Below, one piece after another: positions 48,930-59,500 of a stretch of 64,000 bases of DNA (the first letter of the stretch is position 1; each line of letters opens with the position of its first letter). Below the pieces are notes generated by a model. The model worked only from the letters and a program-made list of their open reading frames with translations, was not told the DNA's origin and did not search any database. Location of the stretch: IMG/VR virus record IMGVR_UViG_3300036978_000319, positions 1-64,000 of that record. One strand, given 5' to 3'. Position numbers and translations under genes: made by a program. The DNA is from a virus.

Positions 48930-49571
48930 ATGCCAATTTCAGTTACACAAATTCTTGGTACCGATTCACTGTCTGGATCTAGACTCGTGATCAATGACAA
49001 CTTTAACATCCTGGCGAGTGAAATCAATGCAATTGAGAACTACTTTAACCCGGTCGCAGGTACAATCACTAACCTAAATGATGTTAGGACTGAAAGCCTT
49101 CGTGTTGGACTTAGTACTGTTTTGCTTGACATTAATGGTGCAACATTTGACATCCTAGCTCCAGTTAACATCAGTAACAGCAATCTTCGTATAAACAATG
49201 GAGGTCTTATTAGAAATGATATTGACCCAGTTGTTCTAAATGATGTTAACATTGTATCTCCCTTTGGTGTAGGTAACACAGGAGCACCGCCACCCTATAC
49301 AATTGAAAGAGTTGGTAATGCTAGTCTTGTTACAATTACGCTGGAGCTGTTTGAAGGGCTGATTGGTCAAGAGATCTTCTTTATGTATTCACAGGCTACA
49401 ACTGGTGATGTTAACATCATTGGCGAAAGCGGTAACCCGCTCATTCTATCAGGAGGAAGCACGCTTACTCTTAACGGGCAGGGACAGACTGCTCACCTAC
49501 TCTGCATAGATGATGGTACGGGCAATGGCGATTGGTACCTAATTGGAGGAGTAGGTTACACCATATCATAA
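48930..49571 (+). CDS. Short fibre/baseplate accessory protein (213 aa)
   Basis: The N-terminus MPISVTQILGTDSLSG, followed by NDNFNILASEINAIENYF, matches that of the long fibre at 61164 (MPITIREILASDTISG, FNFDQLL). This makes a shared baseplate-attachment domain likely. A beta-rich body (SNSNLRINNGGLIRNDIDP) and C-terminal strands follow. It is probably a short fibre or adaptor exposed on the baseplate. The start is 20 bp after the gp7-like stop, with an A-rich leader. Confidence 0.65.
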   Translation: MPISVTQILGTDSLSGSRLVINDNFNILASEINAIENYFNPVAGTITNLNDVRTESLRVGLSTVLLDINGATFDILAPVNISNSNLRINNGGLIRNDIDPVVLNDVNIVSPFGVGNTGAPPPYTIERVGNASLVTITLELFEGLIGQEIFFMYSQATTGDVNIIGESGNPLILSGGSTLTLNGQGQTAHLLCIDDGTGNGDWYLIGGVGYTIS

Positions 49572-49583
49572 AGTGCATCAAGT

Positions 49584-49670
49584 ACAGAATCGCGGACAAT
49601 TTGTTCTTGACAAAACATTTTTAGTGGATAAATCGTATCGCGGACAGAATCGCGGACAATTTGTACTTGA
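49584..49670 (+). repeat. 27-bp direct repeat with ATCGCGGACA cores
   Basis: Positions 49584-49610 and 49644-49670 match at 26 of 27 bases (ACAGAATCGCGGACAATTTG, then TNCTTGA). A third core, TATCGCGGACAG, lies directly before the second copy. The repeat is upstream of a late box, in the only intergenic gap above 100 bp in the wedge region, and could be a regulatory or recombination site. Confidence 0.8.
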
Positions 49671-49678
49671 TATATGAG
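49669..49678 (+). promoter_or_regulatory. Late-type promoter box GATATATGAG (variant)
   Basis: The box lies 41 bp before the ATG at 49720. GATAAATCG at 49627-49635 between the repeats is a second weaker match. Confidence 0.45.
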
Positions 49679-49719
49679 ATTAAAGAATATGTGTAAACTA
49701 GCATGATAAACATAAATAG

Positions 49720-51834
49720 ATGGCAACCACACCACTCATAAGAACACCTCAAGCTGACGGAGGAACCTTTTACACATTCTCGTCCGCTGCTAGAGATCTG
49801 TCCAGGACTCTTAGCAACGAGAACCTACGACTAGTCTTCTCTAAGTTTGTGCTGCTTGATCTGCCTGACTTTGACCGCCTAGACTTTAATACGTTTAGTA
49901 GCCGGCAAAACTTTATGCAGCTTGATACAATCGATGGCGCTATCGTTGAGGGAGGCTTACCGGCTGACCGCAATGTTATTTTTACCGAGAGTTTGCAAAA
50001 CTATGCTCTCAACATTGAAGAGCTGCTTATTAGCGATGCTGCTTATGACAACACAACCAATCGTTCAGTTGCCGAGCGGGTGTTCTTTAAGTGGCTAAAG
50101 GAGACTGGCGCAATCAGATTCCGCCCAGCTACTAATCTTGAACGAGCGGGTACCGTTACTCGCCCTCTCTTTACCGAGGAGAATAATGCGCCTATTGGTA
50201 ATGTTCAGTATCGTCGTGTTGTCAAGTACATCGGTGACATTGACATTGTGAACAACGTTGACCTAGCCGGAGAGGCTTATACCGAGGTGTACATTAATGT
50301 ACCTACTGAAGTTGGCGGCACTCCTACTGTTCTATTTGATACCATTGCTGACACAAACTATCAGCCTGGTCTAAAGATTAAGGGTGACAACGAATACATA
50401 CTGGGCAGGAACAGTTCATCAATTCATCCACAAGGTCTAAATATGAAGGCCTTTTATGATTATGATAATGAACTACAAGGGTCAGGTCCGGCAGGTTACA
50501 CTGACCCGGATGCAAACTGGATGAATGAGTCAACTCCACCGTCCACAACTAATGCATACTTTACCGAGCCGGTAACATTTACTGATGCCACTAGTGTTAA
50601 CATTCAGAAGTACCCGGCCGACTATGATAACCCTCCAGGATTTTCTCCGGTTGCATACATAAGAAACCGCCTGGATGGTATCTCGCTTGACTTTAACGCA
50701 AGTGACTATCAACAGATTGTACAAGATCCAAGTATTAGCACAATTGCGCAGTACAATGGCACTGACCTAGCTAGCAATTTTGAGTTCAATGCAGTCCTGG
50801 TGTACTATGACATGGTTGATATGAGTAACCAGTCTAATACTGTCACTAATCTATATGGCATTCTACTCCTGGATAACATCACGCCGACTAATGATGGTGG
50901 GTACATTCAGCGATATCCTAAGTTTAAGCCTAATAAGATCACAGGACAGAACGGTAACTCTTTTGGGTTTAAGCTCAACCTAAGATTTGATGCTTCTCCT
51001 GGCACAGCCGGGATTGACACTATTGTGAATGACTATAACACATTCTCAATGGGTCTCTTTTCTGATGCAACTGCGCAGCTGCAAGAATCAGCTAGGATCT
51101 TTCAGAGACAGCAGCTTGAGCTATCAGAGCTTACACAAAGAGTACAAGGCCTGGAAAATGCAATTAGCGCAGTTAGTCAGACAGTATTCCTACAAGAGCA
51201 GATCAATAGTCTACAGACACAGCTTAATCAGGCAAACCTTGCCTTTGCAGATGGTGCTACCCTGCTTGACCTGATTGCACGAAATGCTGATGAGATACAG
51301 GCTCTTGCAAATGGCCAGGTTTCAACAACCTTACAGTACAACACTGATGTGGTAAGACAGGGAACAGGCATTGTTGTTGATAAGACGGTTCCTAACCAGA
51401 TCACACTCTCACTGGGCGTGCAAGAGTACTCCTTTATGAGTGCATTTGACCTAAACGGTATTGAGATCACTGTTAATAATCCTCTTAACCTAAGTGTGGC
51501 TACACCACAAGCATACACCGAACTCTTATCTTACACTAATATGTTAAGGCTTGACACGGTTAACCAGGCTGGTGGAGATCTTAGAATCTATATTGATGAC
51601 ACTGACATCCAATGGAAGAAGGGCCAAACTATTAGGCTTGCATTCACAGGCGGTATTAATATGGGTAGTCGTAACATTAGAGTGTTTACCGATGCGCCTG
51701 GGCGACTAAACTCAGGTTCATACGGAGTACAAGCTGCGCTTATCAGCAATGCAGAGATAAGCACAAACCCAATTATTGAAATCATCTGTACCGAACAAGG
51801 TATATTGAGCTTTGTATATGATGTGATAAAATAG
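49720..51834 (+). CDS. Conserved virion structural protein with central coiled coil (704 aa)
   Basis: The N-terminus TPLIRTPQADGGTFYTFSSA with ARDLSRTLSNENLRLVFSKF is a style I associate with large structural proteins of marine T4-like phages near gp7/gp8. A coiled coil lies at about 450-505 (QLELSELTQRVQGLENAISA). The C-terminal 200 residues are beta-rich, ending FTDAPGRLNSGSYGVQAALI. It may be the functional counterpart of gp8 or a fibre-attachment protein. This is inferred from position; no direct match to gp8 is seen. Confidence 0.65.
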   Translation: MATTPLIRTPQADGGTFYTFSSAARDLSRTLSNENLRLVFSKFVLLDLPDFDRLDFNTFSSRQNFMQLDTIDGAIVEGGLPADRNVIFTESLQNYALNIEELLISDAAYDNTTNRSVAERVFFKWLKETGAIRFRPATNLERAGTVTRPLFTEENNAPIGNVQYRRVVKYIGDIDIVNNVDLAGEAYTEVYINVPTEVGGTPTVLFDTIADTNYQPGLKIKGDNEYILGRNSSSIHPQGLNMKAFYDYDNELQGSGPAGYTDPDANWMNESTPPSTTNAYFTEPVTFTDATSVNIQKYPADYDNPPGFSPVAYIRNRLDGISLDFNASDYQQIVQDPSISTIAQYNGTDLASNFEFNAVLVYYDMVDMSNQSNTVTNLYGILLLDNITPTNDGGYIQRYPKFKPNKITGQNGNSFGFKLNLRFDASPGTAGIDTIVNDYNTFSMGLFSDATAQLQESARIFQRQQLELSELTQRVQGLENAISAVSQTVFLQEQINSLQTQLNQANLAFADGATLLDLIARNADEIQALANGQVSTTLQYNTDVVRQGTGIVVDKTVPNQITLSLGVQEYSFMSAFDLNGIEITVNNPLNLSVATPQAYTELLSYTNMLRLDTVNQAGGDLRIYIDDTDIQWKKGQTIRLAFTGGINMGSRNIRVFTDAPGRLNSGSYGVQAALISNAEISTNPIIEIICTEQGILSFVYDVIK

Positions 51835-51840
51835 GCGGGT

Positions 51841-51869
51841 GATATATAAACCACAGTATTACACTGTGG
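51841..51869 (+). promoter_or_regulatory. Late-type promoter box with leader stem-loop
   Basis: GATATATAAA (51841-51850) is directly followed by CCACAGT-ATTAC-ACTGTGG (51851-51869), a perfect 7-bp stem with a 5-base loop. The hairpin would be at the very 5' end of the transcript of the 51889 gene, where it could stabilise the mRNA or affect initiation. Confidence 0.6.
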
Positions 51870-51888
51870 TGCTGACTAAACATATCAA

Positions 51889-54800
51889 ATGGCCCAACAA
51901 AACTCAATTTCTACACTACTTCCTGAGCTATTAAGGCTATTTAACAATTCGTTAGAGAGCTTTGAAAAGGTTAACCAGGCAATCACATCTAACCGTGACT
52001 CGGTTACGGTTGACATTCAAAATAGTGATGGGACTATCTCCAAGGTCACTGTGCCAAGCTTTGGCTTTCTTAAGAACCAAATTGACACGCTACAGAGTAA
52101 TGTCAACACAATCACAAATGTAACAGGTGCCGGCAGTTCTATCCGCCTTAGCGATGGAACATTTCGTAAGCTGGTACTGGCAAAGTTGCCGGCCGAGGCA
52201 CAGGATCTAACGAGCCTAAACTCGGTTAATCAGTTTGGCTTTAAGAGTAACTGGTTCTTTGAGAGCCTAATTAATCCTCTCCTATATGTAACATTTGACG
52301 TTACTGGACAAGTTCCAATTGACACCGAACGAGCTATCATTAAGAGGTACATACTTGACCTAAACACGCAGAGTAAAGTTAACTTCTTTAGCTCAAGTTA
52401 TAAAGGCCGAAGCGATGTTAACTATGACAAGTTCCTACAAGACATTGTTGAGCGCAATATCTCATATGTACTTGATGAAGCCGTCACAGATCTGCCACCG
52501 CGCGAAAAGCGATTTAGCGGACGTTTTAGCGTCACTCGTATCTCGACTGTTGATTTTACACAGACGGTTAATGGAGTGACTCAGACCACACAGAAAAAGC
52601 TCTATAAGCTAAATAAACTCTTTTACTCAGATACCGAAGCTGGATTCCCAGATACACTGCAACTTAAGGTAGGCGATAGTCTTGAGGTCGTATCAAATCC
52701 AGTTGACACTCGCTATCAAGTGCTCCAAGTTGACAGCAGCACTAACTCGGTTATTCTTGACCTTGTTGAGGGAGTGAAGGCAATTGGTATTGGAGCCGAT
52801 GTCATAAAGATTGGCAGTTCATTAAATGATCAGGTTAGCATTGAGGCAACAGTTGGCTTTAGTGAGTACTGCATGATCTTCATTAAGCCGATTGACCCAG
52901 ACTCTAAGATGCCGGCCGTCAATTGGTCTCCGGGTGTTGCGTTCTATACAAATGAGCTAACAACAATTGATCAGTTTGGTACTGAGCAAACCTTAGCTGA
53001 CTTTTATCAGAACCAGGCAATTGACTTTGGTCGCTTCCTCTTGTCGTTTGCGCAAGATAAACTGCCAACATCAAAGGAGGGTGTGACACCTAATCCGCCT
53101 TCTCTATCGGCAGCTGACTTTGCCGTTAAGCTTATCAATCAGCAGGTTACAAGCAGCGATGCAATTGTTCAACTACAGGACTTAAATAATCAAAAGAACA
53201 GTCTCGAGGCACGTCTTAAGGAACTTGATACGGCTATCTCTCAAAAGAGGACTCGTATTCAGACAACAAATTATGCAACACAAGTTGAGCGTGATGCAGA
53301 TAAGAATGAACTACAGGGACTAATCACAGACAGGTCTTCACAGGCTGAACTGTATGCATCAGTTGTAAAGGAGATTGCTGCAAAGGGAGCCGATAATGCG
53401 GTCTCTTCAATATCTCCTAAGCATCGTGTCAGAGGATTCTTTCCGATGCCAGAAGAGAAGTCAACTCCGTCCACCGGAGTACAGGACATTGTTAAGTTTA
53501 TGATCCGCTATCGCTATCTGTCACAGGACGGAGCAGCAAACCCAGTGGATCAGTTTTCATTCACCGATGGCACTGGAGAGTCGCAGGGAGCATTTGCAAA
53601 CTGGGAGATTGTAGAGAGCATAATCAGACCTCGAGTAAAGAACACTCTAACTGGACAGTTTGAATGGGCAACAATTAATAATGATAATGCTGATGAGGTC
53701 AACATTAATCAGGTTGACATTGCAATTAGAAAGGGAGAGATTGTAGAGATCCAGGCTAAGTCAGTGTCAGAGGCAGGTTGGCCTGGTAACCCACTTATGA
53801 GCGACTGGTCAAATGCAGTCCGGGTTGCATTTCCAGCTGACTTAAGCAGCGACAGTGCAGTAGATGCAATTCTTGAACAAAATCGCGAGGACCTGGCTAG
53901 AGTAACTCTTGAGCAGGACCTTAACGCAAAGGGCATTAATGAGCACCTAGCAAGTTCATTTATTGCAAATGAAAACTATTTTGCTCATACTGCGGCTGTT
54001 ATTGCGTCAGGCTTCCTATCTGACAATCAGACTCCAATTGACCTATTCACTAAGCTCAATCAGATACAAAATCAGTTGGACCTATTTAATGAGATCCTAC
54101 GTAGAGCACAAGGTAATCTTAAAGTATCCCTAGTCGATGGGCAAGGTAACGTGATCAACCTTGTTAAAGATACTCTTAACACTGTCTTTGCTGGCTACTA
54201 TCGCCAAGAAGTGTCTACTCTTGATGATCCGCGCGGTGCAATTGTGACAAAGACATTCTTCATTAATTTGGAGGACACTGAGCAGACCACACTTCAGCTC
54301 ATATCAAGAGTGTCTGGTAGTCGTGCTCGTATGGTTAAGCAGTCGGAGGATCCTGGGTTTGTCCAAGCCACTGCAATAAACGGCACTACTATATTACCGG
54401 CGGTGTATCCGTGGCTTGATAATAGTGAAGCTAATCAATCCGACGGAAGGCCTACATATTCAGCTAATGATAGTGACTATAACGTACAGCGCCGATACGA
54501 CATTGCTCCAATCGTCTTGACAAATCCAGCCGTTGTATTAACTAACAAATATGGGCAGATTAAGTCTCTTCCTCCATATCAGTCATCACAGAATAAGAAT
54601 CAGTTCATTTATAGCCGCTATAAGGATGTTTCATCAGAGGAGGTCTTCTACAATTATGTCAGTCCAAATGATAGGTTTGTTATTAACCTAGATGAGGCTG
54701 AAAATTCATATAACGTTTCTTATAATGCAGCATCAATGCTAAACCAATTTATTTGGGGTGGTGGCTTTATAGGACAGACTACTCCTACAACAACGTTGTC

Positions 54801-55713
54801 ATTTACAGGTAACGATATAGGTGTACATATTGAGCACCCAGTCTTAGGTAGCCTGGCTGCATATGAAGCTGAATACCGGGCAAAGACAGGCGATCTTATT
54901 ACACCAATTTCACTTGGTACTGACTTAACTGATACTGCGAAGATCATATTCAGACAGTCTAAGTTTGCACCTCTTGCATCAGATGCTACTAAAGGTAAGC
55001 AGCAAAACATATACCTAAATGAAAACATTGTTGAGTTATTAAACTTACCTCCTGTCCCTTCTCCTGCTTGGCCTATTCCACTAAATACTCCACTGAGCCC
55101 TCCGCCTACAGCTAACCCACCGACGCAGAATTTTGAAATTAGCCCAACACTATTAGCAATATCCGACCTTACTACGGCAGTGTATAGCCGTAATGCCAAG
55201 ACAAGCTTTGAAGCAAACGATCAGTACCTATTAGGCAAACCGTCCTGTGGTTCATATCTCTTCATAGCATCAGATGATCACGTTAACATCCAAGTGGACG
55301 GCGATGCAACTACATCGTTTAAGCCAATCCAGTTTGGTAGCACAAATGCTCTAACAGTGCCTCTTGTCTTTCAATACCGAATGACGGACTATTGGGGTTC
55401 AGGTAGCGGTACACAAGGTGGCTTAGGTAACATTGGTGGTGATACGACTGGTGCTATTACCAATCTAACATATGCTAAGAGAATAGGATTTGACATCTAT
55501 CCAAATAGTGTAAGTGTGTACCAATATGACATTGAGGTGTTTGCTAAGTATAGACCTGATGGATTAAGTACTGACATATTCCCAACAGCCACCATTGCGA
55601 GAGGGTTAAATGACCTGGAGCGTGTGATAAGCAGTCTATCGCCATCAATCACAGAAACCAGTGTTAATCAGCAGGTTAGAGGAGAGCAGGGCTTCACGCA
55701 GCTAAGTACATAA
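51889..55713 (+). CDS. Large virion protein (1274 aa) with coiled coil
   Basis: The signal-less structural protein has an N-terminal helix (LLPELLRLFNNSLESFEKVN), a beta-rich region, a coiled coil at about 425-490 (QLQDLNNQKNSLEARLKELD) and further beta-rich parts. A Pro-rich linker (about 1050-1085: PVPSPAWPIPLNTPLSPPPT) separates the last domain. The C-terminal domain has a jelly-roll-like composition (SYLFIASDDHVNIQVDGDAT). It could be a baseplate periphery or fibre-network protein. No specific homologue is recognised. Confidence 0.65.
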   Translation: MAQQNSISTLLPELLRLFNNSLESFEKVNQAITSNRDSVTVDIQNSDGTISKVTVPSFGFLKNQIDTLQSNVNTITNVTGAGSSIRLSDGTFRKLVLAKLPAEAQDLTSLNSVNQFGFKSNWFFESLINPLLYVTFDVTGQVPIDTERAIIKRYILDLNTQSKVNFFSSSYKGRSDVNYDKFLQDIVERNISYVLDEAVTDLPPREKRFSGRFSVTRISTVDFTQTVNGVTQTTQKKLYKLNKLFYSDTEAGFPDTLQLKVGDSLEVVSNPVDTRYQVLQVDSSTNSVILDLVEGVKAIGIGADVIKIGSSLNDQVSIEATVGFSEYCMIFIKPIDPDSKMPAVNWSPGVAFYTNELTTIDQFGTEQTLADFYQNQAIDFGRFLLSFAQDKLPTSKEGVTPNPPSLSAADFAVKLINQQVTSSDAIVQLQDLNNQKNSLEARLKELDTAISQKRTRIQTTNYATQVERDADKNELQGLITDRSSQAELYASVVKEIAAKGADNAVSSISPKHRVRGFFPMPEEKSTPSTGVQDIVKFMIRYRYLSQDGAANPVDQFSFTDGTGESQGAFANWEIVESIIRPRVKNTLTGQFEWATINNDNADEVNINQVDIAIRKGEIVEIQAKSVSEAGWPGNPLMSDWSNAVRVAFPADLSSDSAVDAILEQNREDLARVTLEQDLNAKGINEHLASSFIANENYFAHTAAVIASGFLSDNQTPIDLFTKLNQIQNQLDLFNEILRRAQGNLKVSLVDGQGNVINLVKDTLNTVFAGYYRQEVSTLDDPRGAIVTKTFFINLEDTEQTTLQLISRVSGSRARMVKQSEDPGFVQATAINGTTILPAVYPWLDNSEANQSDGRPTYSANDSDYNVQRRYDIAPIVLTNPAVVLTNKYGQIKSLPPYQSSQNKNQFIYSRYKDVSSEEVFYNYVSPNDRFVINLDEAENSYNVSYNAASMLNQFIWGGGFIGQTTPTTTLSFTGNDIGVHIEHPVLGSLAAYEAEYRAKTGDLITPISLGTDLTDTAKIIFRQSKFAPLASDATKGKQQNIYLNENIVELLNLPPVPSPAWPIPLNTPLSPPPTANPPTQNFEISPTLLAISDLTTAVYSRNAKTSFEANDQYLLGKPSCGSYLFIASDDHVNIQVDGDATTSFKPIQFGSTNALTVPLVFQYRMTDYWGSGSGTQGGLGNIGGDTTGAITNLTYAKRIGFDIYPNSVSVYQYDIEVFAKYRPDGLSTDIFPTATIARGLNDLERVISSLSPSITETSVNQQVRGEQGFTQLST

Positions 55714-55730
55714 CATGCTTCATTGACATT

Positions 55731-55740
55731 GATATATAAT
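55731..55740 (+). promoter_or_regulatory. Late-type promoter box GATATATAAT
   Basis: The box lies 35 bp before the ATG at 55776. An A-rich run (nine A) lies just before the start codon. Confidence 0.6.
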
Positions 55741-55775
55741 TAAGAAGACATTAGGTCTCAAAAAAAAAACATATA

Positions 55776-56456
55776 ATGAAACATATTAAACTCTTTGAAG
55801 AATTCATTTCAGAACAAGATGTCATTTGTGAAGCCACTGTTATGATGGACGCGCTAGACCCTAATTCACGAGATCTGAAAAAGCTGCTTAAAAAGCATAA
55901 TGTAGAGATGGAAATAGGTGCGGGCACTGATGCGGGCACTGAAGTCACACTCACTGGTAAAAGAAGTGATCTCGAAAAGGTGCTTGCTGACCCTATGGGC
56001 TGGGACGATCCAGACTTGGCCGAATATATCGAAGAGTCTAAGTCTCTCAATGAAAGTTTTTTGGTCACTGCAGCTGCAGCCGCAGCCGGTGTAGCTGGTC
56101 TTATGGTTCTTGTTAAAACCGCCCCTTTCTTTCGTGCAGTAGCTGGTGAAGCTAGCCAAATGTTAGGATCTGCTGTTTTGAGGAAACTAGAAAAAGACAG
56201 ACTTGATAAGTACACTGCTATAATCGATGGCATTGTGGCTAAGTTTGAGGGTGATGAAGTTCTCAAAACCATGTACACAGAGCTGCCAGCTTATTCAGAT
56301 CGTGCAAGAGATAAAGCCAGTAATGTTGCTAGAACTAAGCAGCTTAAGGTTATCGGTGAATATATTAAAACCAAACTGTCTGAAGACGAACTTAAATACT
56401 TTGTTGACATTTCAAAATCTTTAAGAGGACTGGCTGAAATTTCTGAGTCTTACTGA
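55776..56456 (+). CDS. Putative internal head protein with capsid-targeting N-terminus
   Basis: The 226-residue product starts MKHIKLFEEFISEQD, the clearest match in the window to the T4 capsid-targeting peptide (MKTYQEFIAE in T4 internal proteins), with a predicted prohead-protease cut after I-S-E. Residues 30-90 are a mixed charged domain. A second LxE site lies in SKSLNESF (about 86-93), just before a hydrophobic Ala/Gly-rich helix at about 94-115 (AAAAAAGVAGLMVLVKTAPF). The C-terminal half is helical. The hydrophobic helix could insert into the host membrane during DNA injection. It has its own late box. Confidence 0.7.
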   Translation: MKHIKLFEEFISEQDVICEATVMMDALDPNSRDLKKLLKKHNVEMEIGAGTDAGTEVTLTGKRSDLEKVLADPMGWDDPDLAEYIEESKSLNESFLVTAAAAAAGVAGLMVLVKTAPFFRAVAGEASQMLGSAVLRKLEKDRLDKYTAIIDGIVAKFEGDEVLKTMYTELPAYSDRARDKASNVARTKQLKVIGEYIKTKLSEDELKYFVDISKSLRGLAEISESY

Positions 56457-56519
56457 ACATAAGGCCTCTTTAATAGCTGCCACATTGGTTTAAGGCAAGA
56501 GTCTCCATTAGCCAATGGT

Positions 56520-56530
56520 GATAAATAAAG
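56520..56530 (+). promoter_or_regulatory. Late-type promoter box GATAAATAAAG
   Basis: The box lies 13 bp before the ATG at 56544. An imperfect inverted repeat (ACATTGGTT, 56482 region; AGCCAATGGT, 56510 region) lies upstream and may terminate the preceding transcript. Confidence 0.5.
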
Positions 56531-56543
56531 AAAAGAAGAACCA

Positions 56544-59500
56544 ATGGCAGAGAGACTGCTGGACAAAGCATCATACGGTCTGGTCAGGACAAACCCTAAG
56601 CTTACAACTAACATAAAGGTTGTTACTAATGGGAATGACATCTACCTGGAGTCGTTCAGTGCTAACACAGAGCTGTCTTCATCTCGCTTTAAGGCATTTA
56701 AGGTTGATGCCGGTTCTACTTATGATCAGGATCTCTATCGCTTCTATCAGAACGGCAGCTTCCCAACTGACATTGCATACCAGGTCTATCAGCAATTCCA
56801 AGACACTGCGGTGCTGTCTTCATACGACAGCCAATATGAAATGTTTTATAGTGCAGGAGCACAATCAATTAATTCAGAATCATACATAGAAGATCTAGGC
56901 ATACTAGCACCACTTTGGCTAAATGAGCAGATTCCTAACTATTTTGTTGTCTTTAGGCTTGACAATCCAGCCGCGGTCAATAATCTAAATGCATTAAGTG
57001 CAAGTAGTGGAGAGACTGATGCTCAAACTGCAGCTAAGTTTAGCGAGTTTGTGCTAGAGAACTGCACGGCAATAAAAACATTTGACCTAACCAGTAACAC
57101 TGGGCTAGGTCGTTACATTAGGAACTATCGCTCACAAAAAGACTTTCCTATTGCGCCTATTACGGCCACGTGGAGAAGAGATGAACCCTTTCAGTGGAAT
57201 GGCATTTCTCTAACAAAGGGAGGTTTCTCCAGCGGAGGAAGCTTTTCTTATGAGGACCTCGTATCCCGGGATGCCACTATTATGCAGAATGAGTACTTCT
57301 TTACACAAGGCTTTCAGCGTAATGGTATTGTTTTGGCTAATTTGCTTAATATGCAGTTTCTATTCAGTGATGAATATGCGCCAGAGTACTCTCTTAATAG
57401 GTACTTTGGTCTATATGTCAATGATGTAGCTGAGGGTAACTTTGATCTATCGGGAGAAGCTTTCTATAAAGGTATTGAGTCCATGCAGACTCCGCGTATC
57501 ACAACAGTGACACAAGTATCGGATGAGCTAAATAGTGAACTCTTCTTAAGTAACCCTCGCGGTGTTCTTATCTATGTTGACCCAGCTACTGTTGAAACAC
57601 AGACTGGTTTGCCGACACCAGCTCGTGTTAACGAAGTTGAGTCCATCTTTTATGTAAAGGATAAGAAGGGTGTATTTCATACCGTGAAAAGAGGAAGTCG
57701 CTGGGGGGTAAACCAGATAAGGCTCTTTGATAAGAAGATTGACATTTCCCTACTTACCGGCTATAAGCAGCCTGACTCTTTCGCAAGTGCACAAGTTGTA
57801 CCAGGGCTATCTCGCGCTGCATCCAGTCTTACCATACTTGATGAAGTGACTCCGGGCGTGACTATAACATTCTTTGACAGTGGAATACAAGTAGGACAGG
57901 TTGCAGCCGAAGTGACCCTAACGGCTGGACCTGGGACAAATAATGGTGCCTTTTTTAATCCTACGGGAACTCTGCCGGAGATTGCAAAGGCTCTTGCCAC
58001 TGCTATCAATCAAGGCATACCTAAAGACAACAGATACTTTGAGGCTACATATAGTGATGACACTGTTTATGTAAGAAGCCTTTTTGGTGGTAGCCGTTTC
58101 AATCGAATAAGTTTTGCGATTGACTGGGTGTCATATCCCAGTGCACAATTATCATCATACCCAGAAACCAGCCTAGCTAATCCAAGTGCAAACTTTGTAG
58201 GTGGTGGTGACTTTATGGGAGGGCAGCTTAAAGTGGCTATTGGTGACCAGGCTAGGTTTAAGCCGGGCAACTTTGTTAAGACTAAGGGAGGATTTGCTAA
58301 GATAGGTCCCTATATACCCTATCTTGAGCTACCTATTAGAGATGCATTAGGCAGGATCATTGGCTATCGTGAGGTTGATGAATTTGTGATTGTGACAGTT
58401 GAGACCGACCAGGTTCTCCTAACAGGATCCAGCCAGGCCGCTCTTTACAGCAACTTTAAGCCAGAGTTTGGTCGATTCTCATTCTTTCCAGTAAGAGACT
58501 TTGATTATGACTTTTATAGTGACCTGTATAGCCAGGATGGAGAGCTCCTATATGAAATTGCATACTATAATGCGGTAAGTGCGCCTGGTCAATACATTGG
58601 TGTTGCAGCTAATCCTGACATACGAGACTTTTATGATGAGGGTGGATTTGCCACTCTAATTGGACTACTACGAGAGTCAAATCCTGACTTTGATTTTGAC
58701 ACTATTATTGCGAGTGAGTATTCTCGTCTTGAGGAAAACTATCTAAAGGAGCAGGCTGTTGCATCAAGAGTGATACCTTACATTAATAAGTGGGGCTATT
58801 TCAAAGATGGTCGTGATACACGGAATCATCCATATCGCCTTGACCTAAGTGAAGCATTTACACTTAACAACTTTGCACCATCCCGATATGATGCCAAGCA
58901 AAGTCCCTTTGGCTTTTCGCATGAATGGTCTTACCTATGTGAGTTCCCACCCTATTTTGGACAAGATGCCATTGAGGATAGTTGGAGCTATTTTGATACT
59001 GCACCTACTGATTCAGTTGAACCTAATCCCTTTACTGGATCTCCCTACATACCAGGTACATTTCAATCGGTAGTCAACAACTATTTTGATGAGTACTTTA
59101 TTGCTGATAAGTTCACTACAGGCAATCAGATCACTCTAATTGATAGGCAGCTTAGATACGGCCGATTTAGAGGTGGTGACCGTGATAACTTTGCCGAGGC
59201 ATTCTTACGCGGGGTCAGAGTCATTGCCAAGCCTAAAGCCTTGAATAGTCAAAGACAAAACTTTAATGCAGCCAGGCTAAGTTATGTTAGGAACAGCAGT
59301 TTTAATGACTATAAGTTTTCGTGTATGTTGGTTCCAAATGCGCCAGATAAGCCAAAGTCGCAGATAAAATTTGTTAAAAATGATAAATGGAAGACGGTTA
59401 CAATGCTTATCTTTGCCAGTCTTGATGAAGAGTGCATTAATGATGGACGCCAATACATTGACCGCACTAGCCTATATGCTCTATCAAACAGCTATGTATA

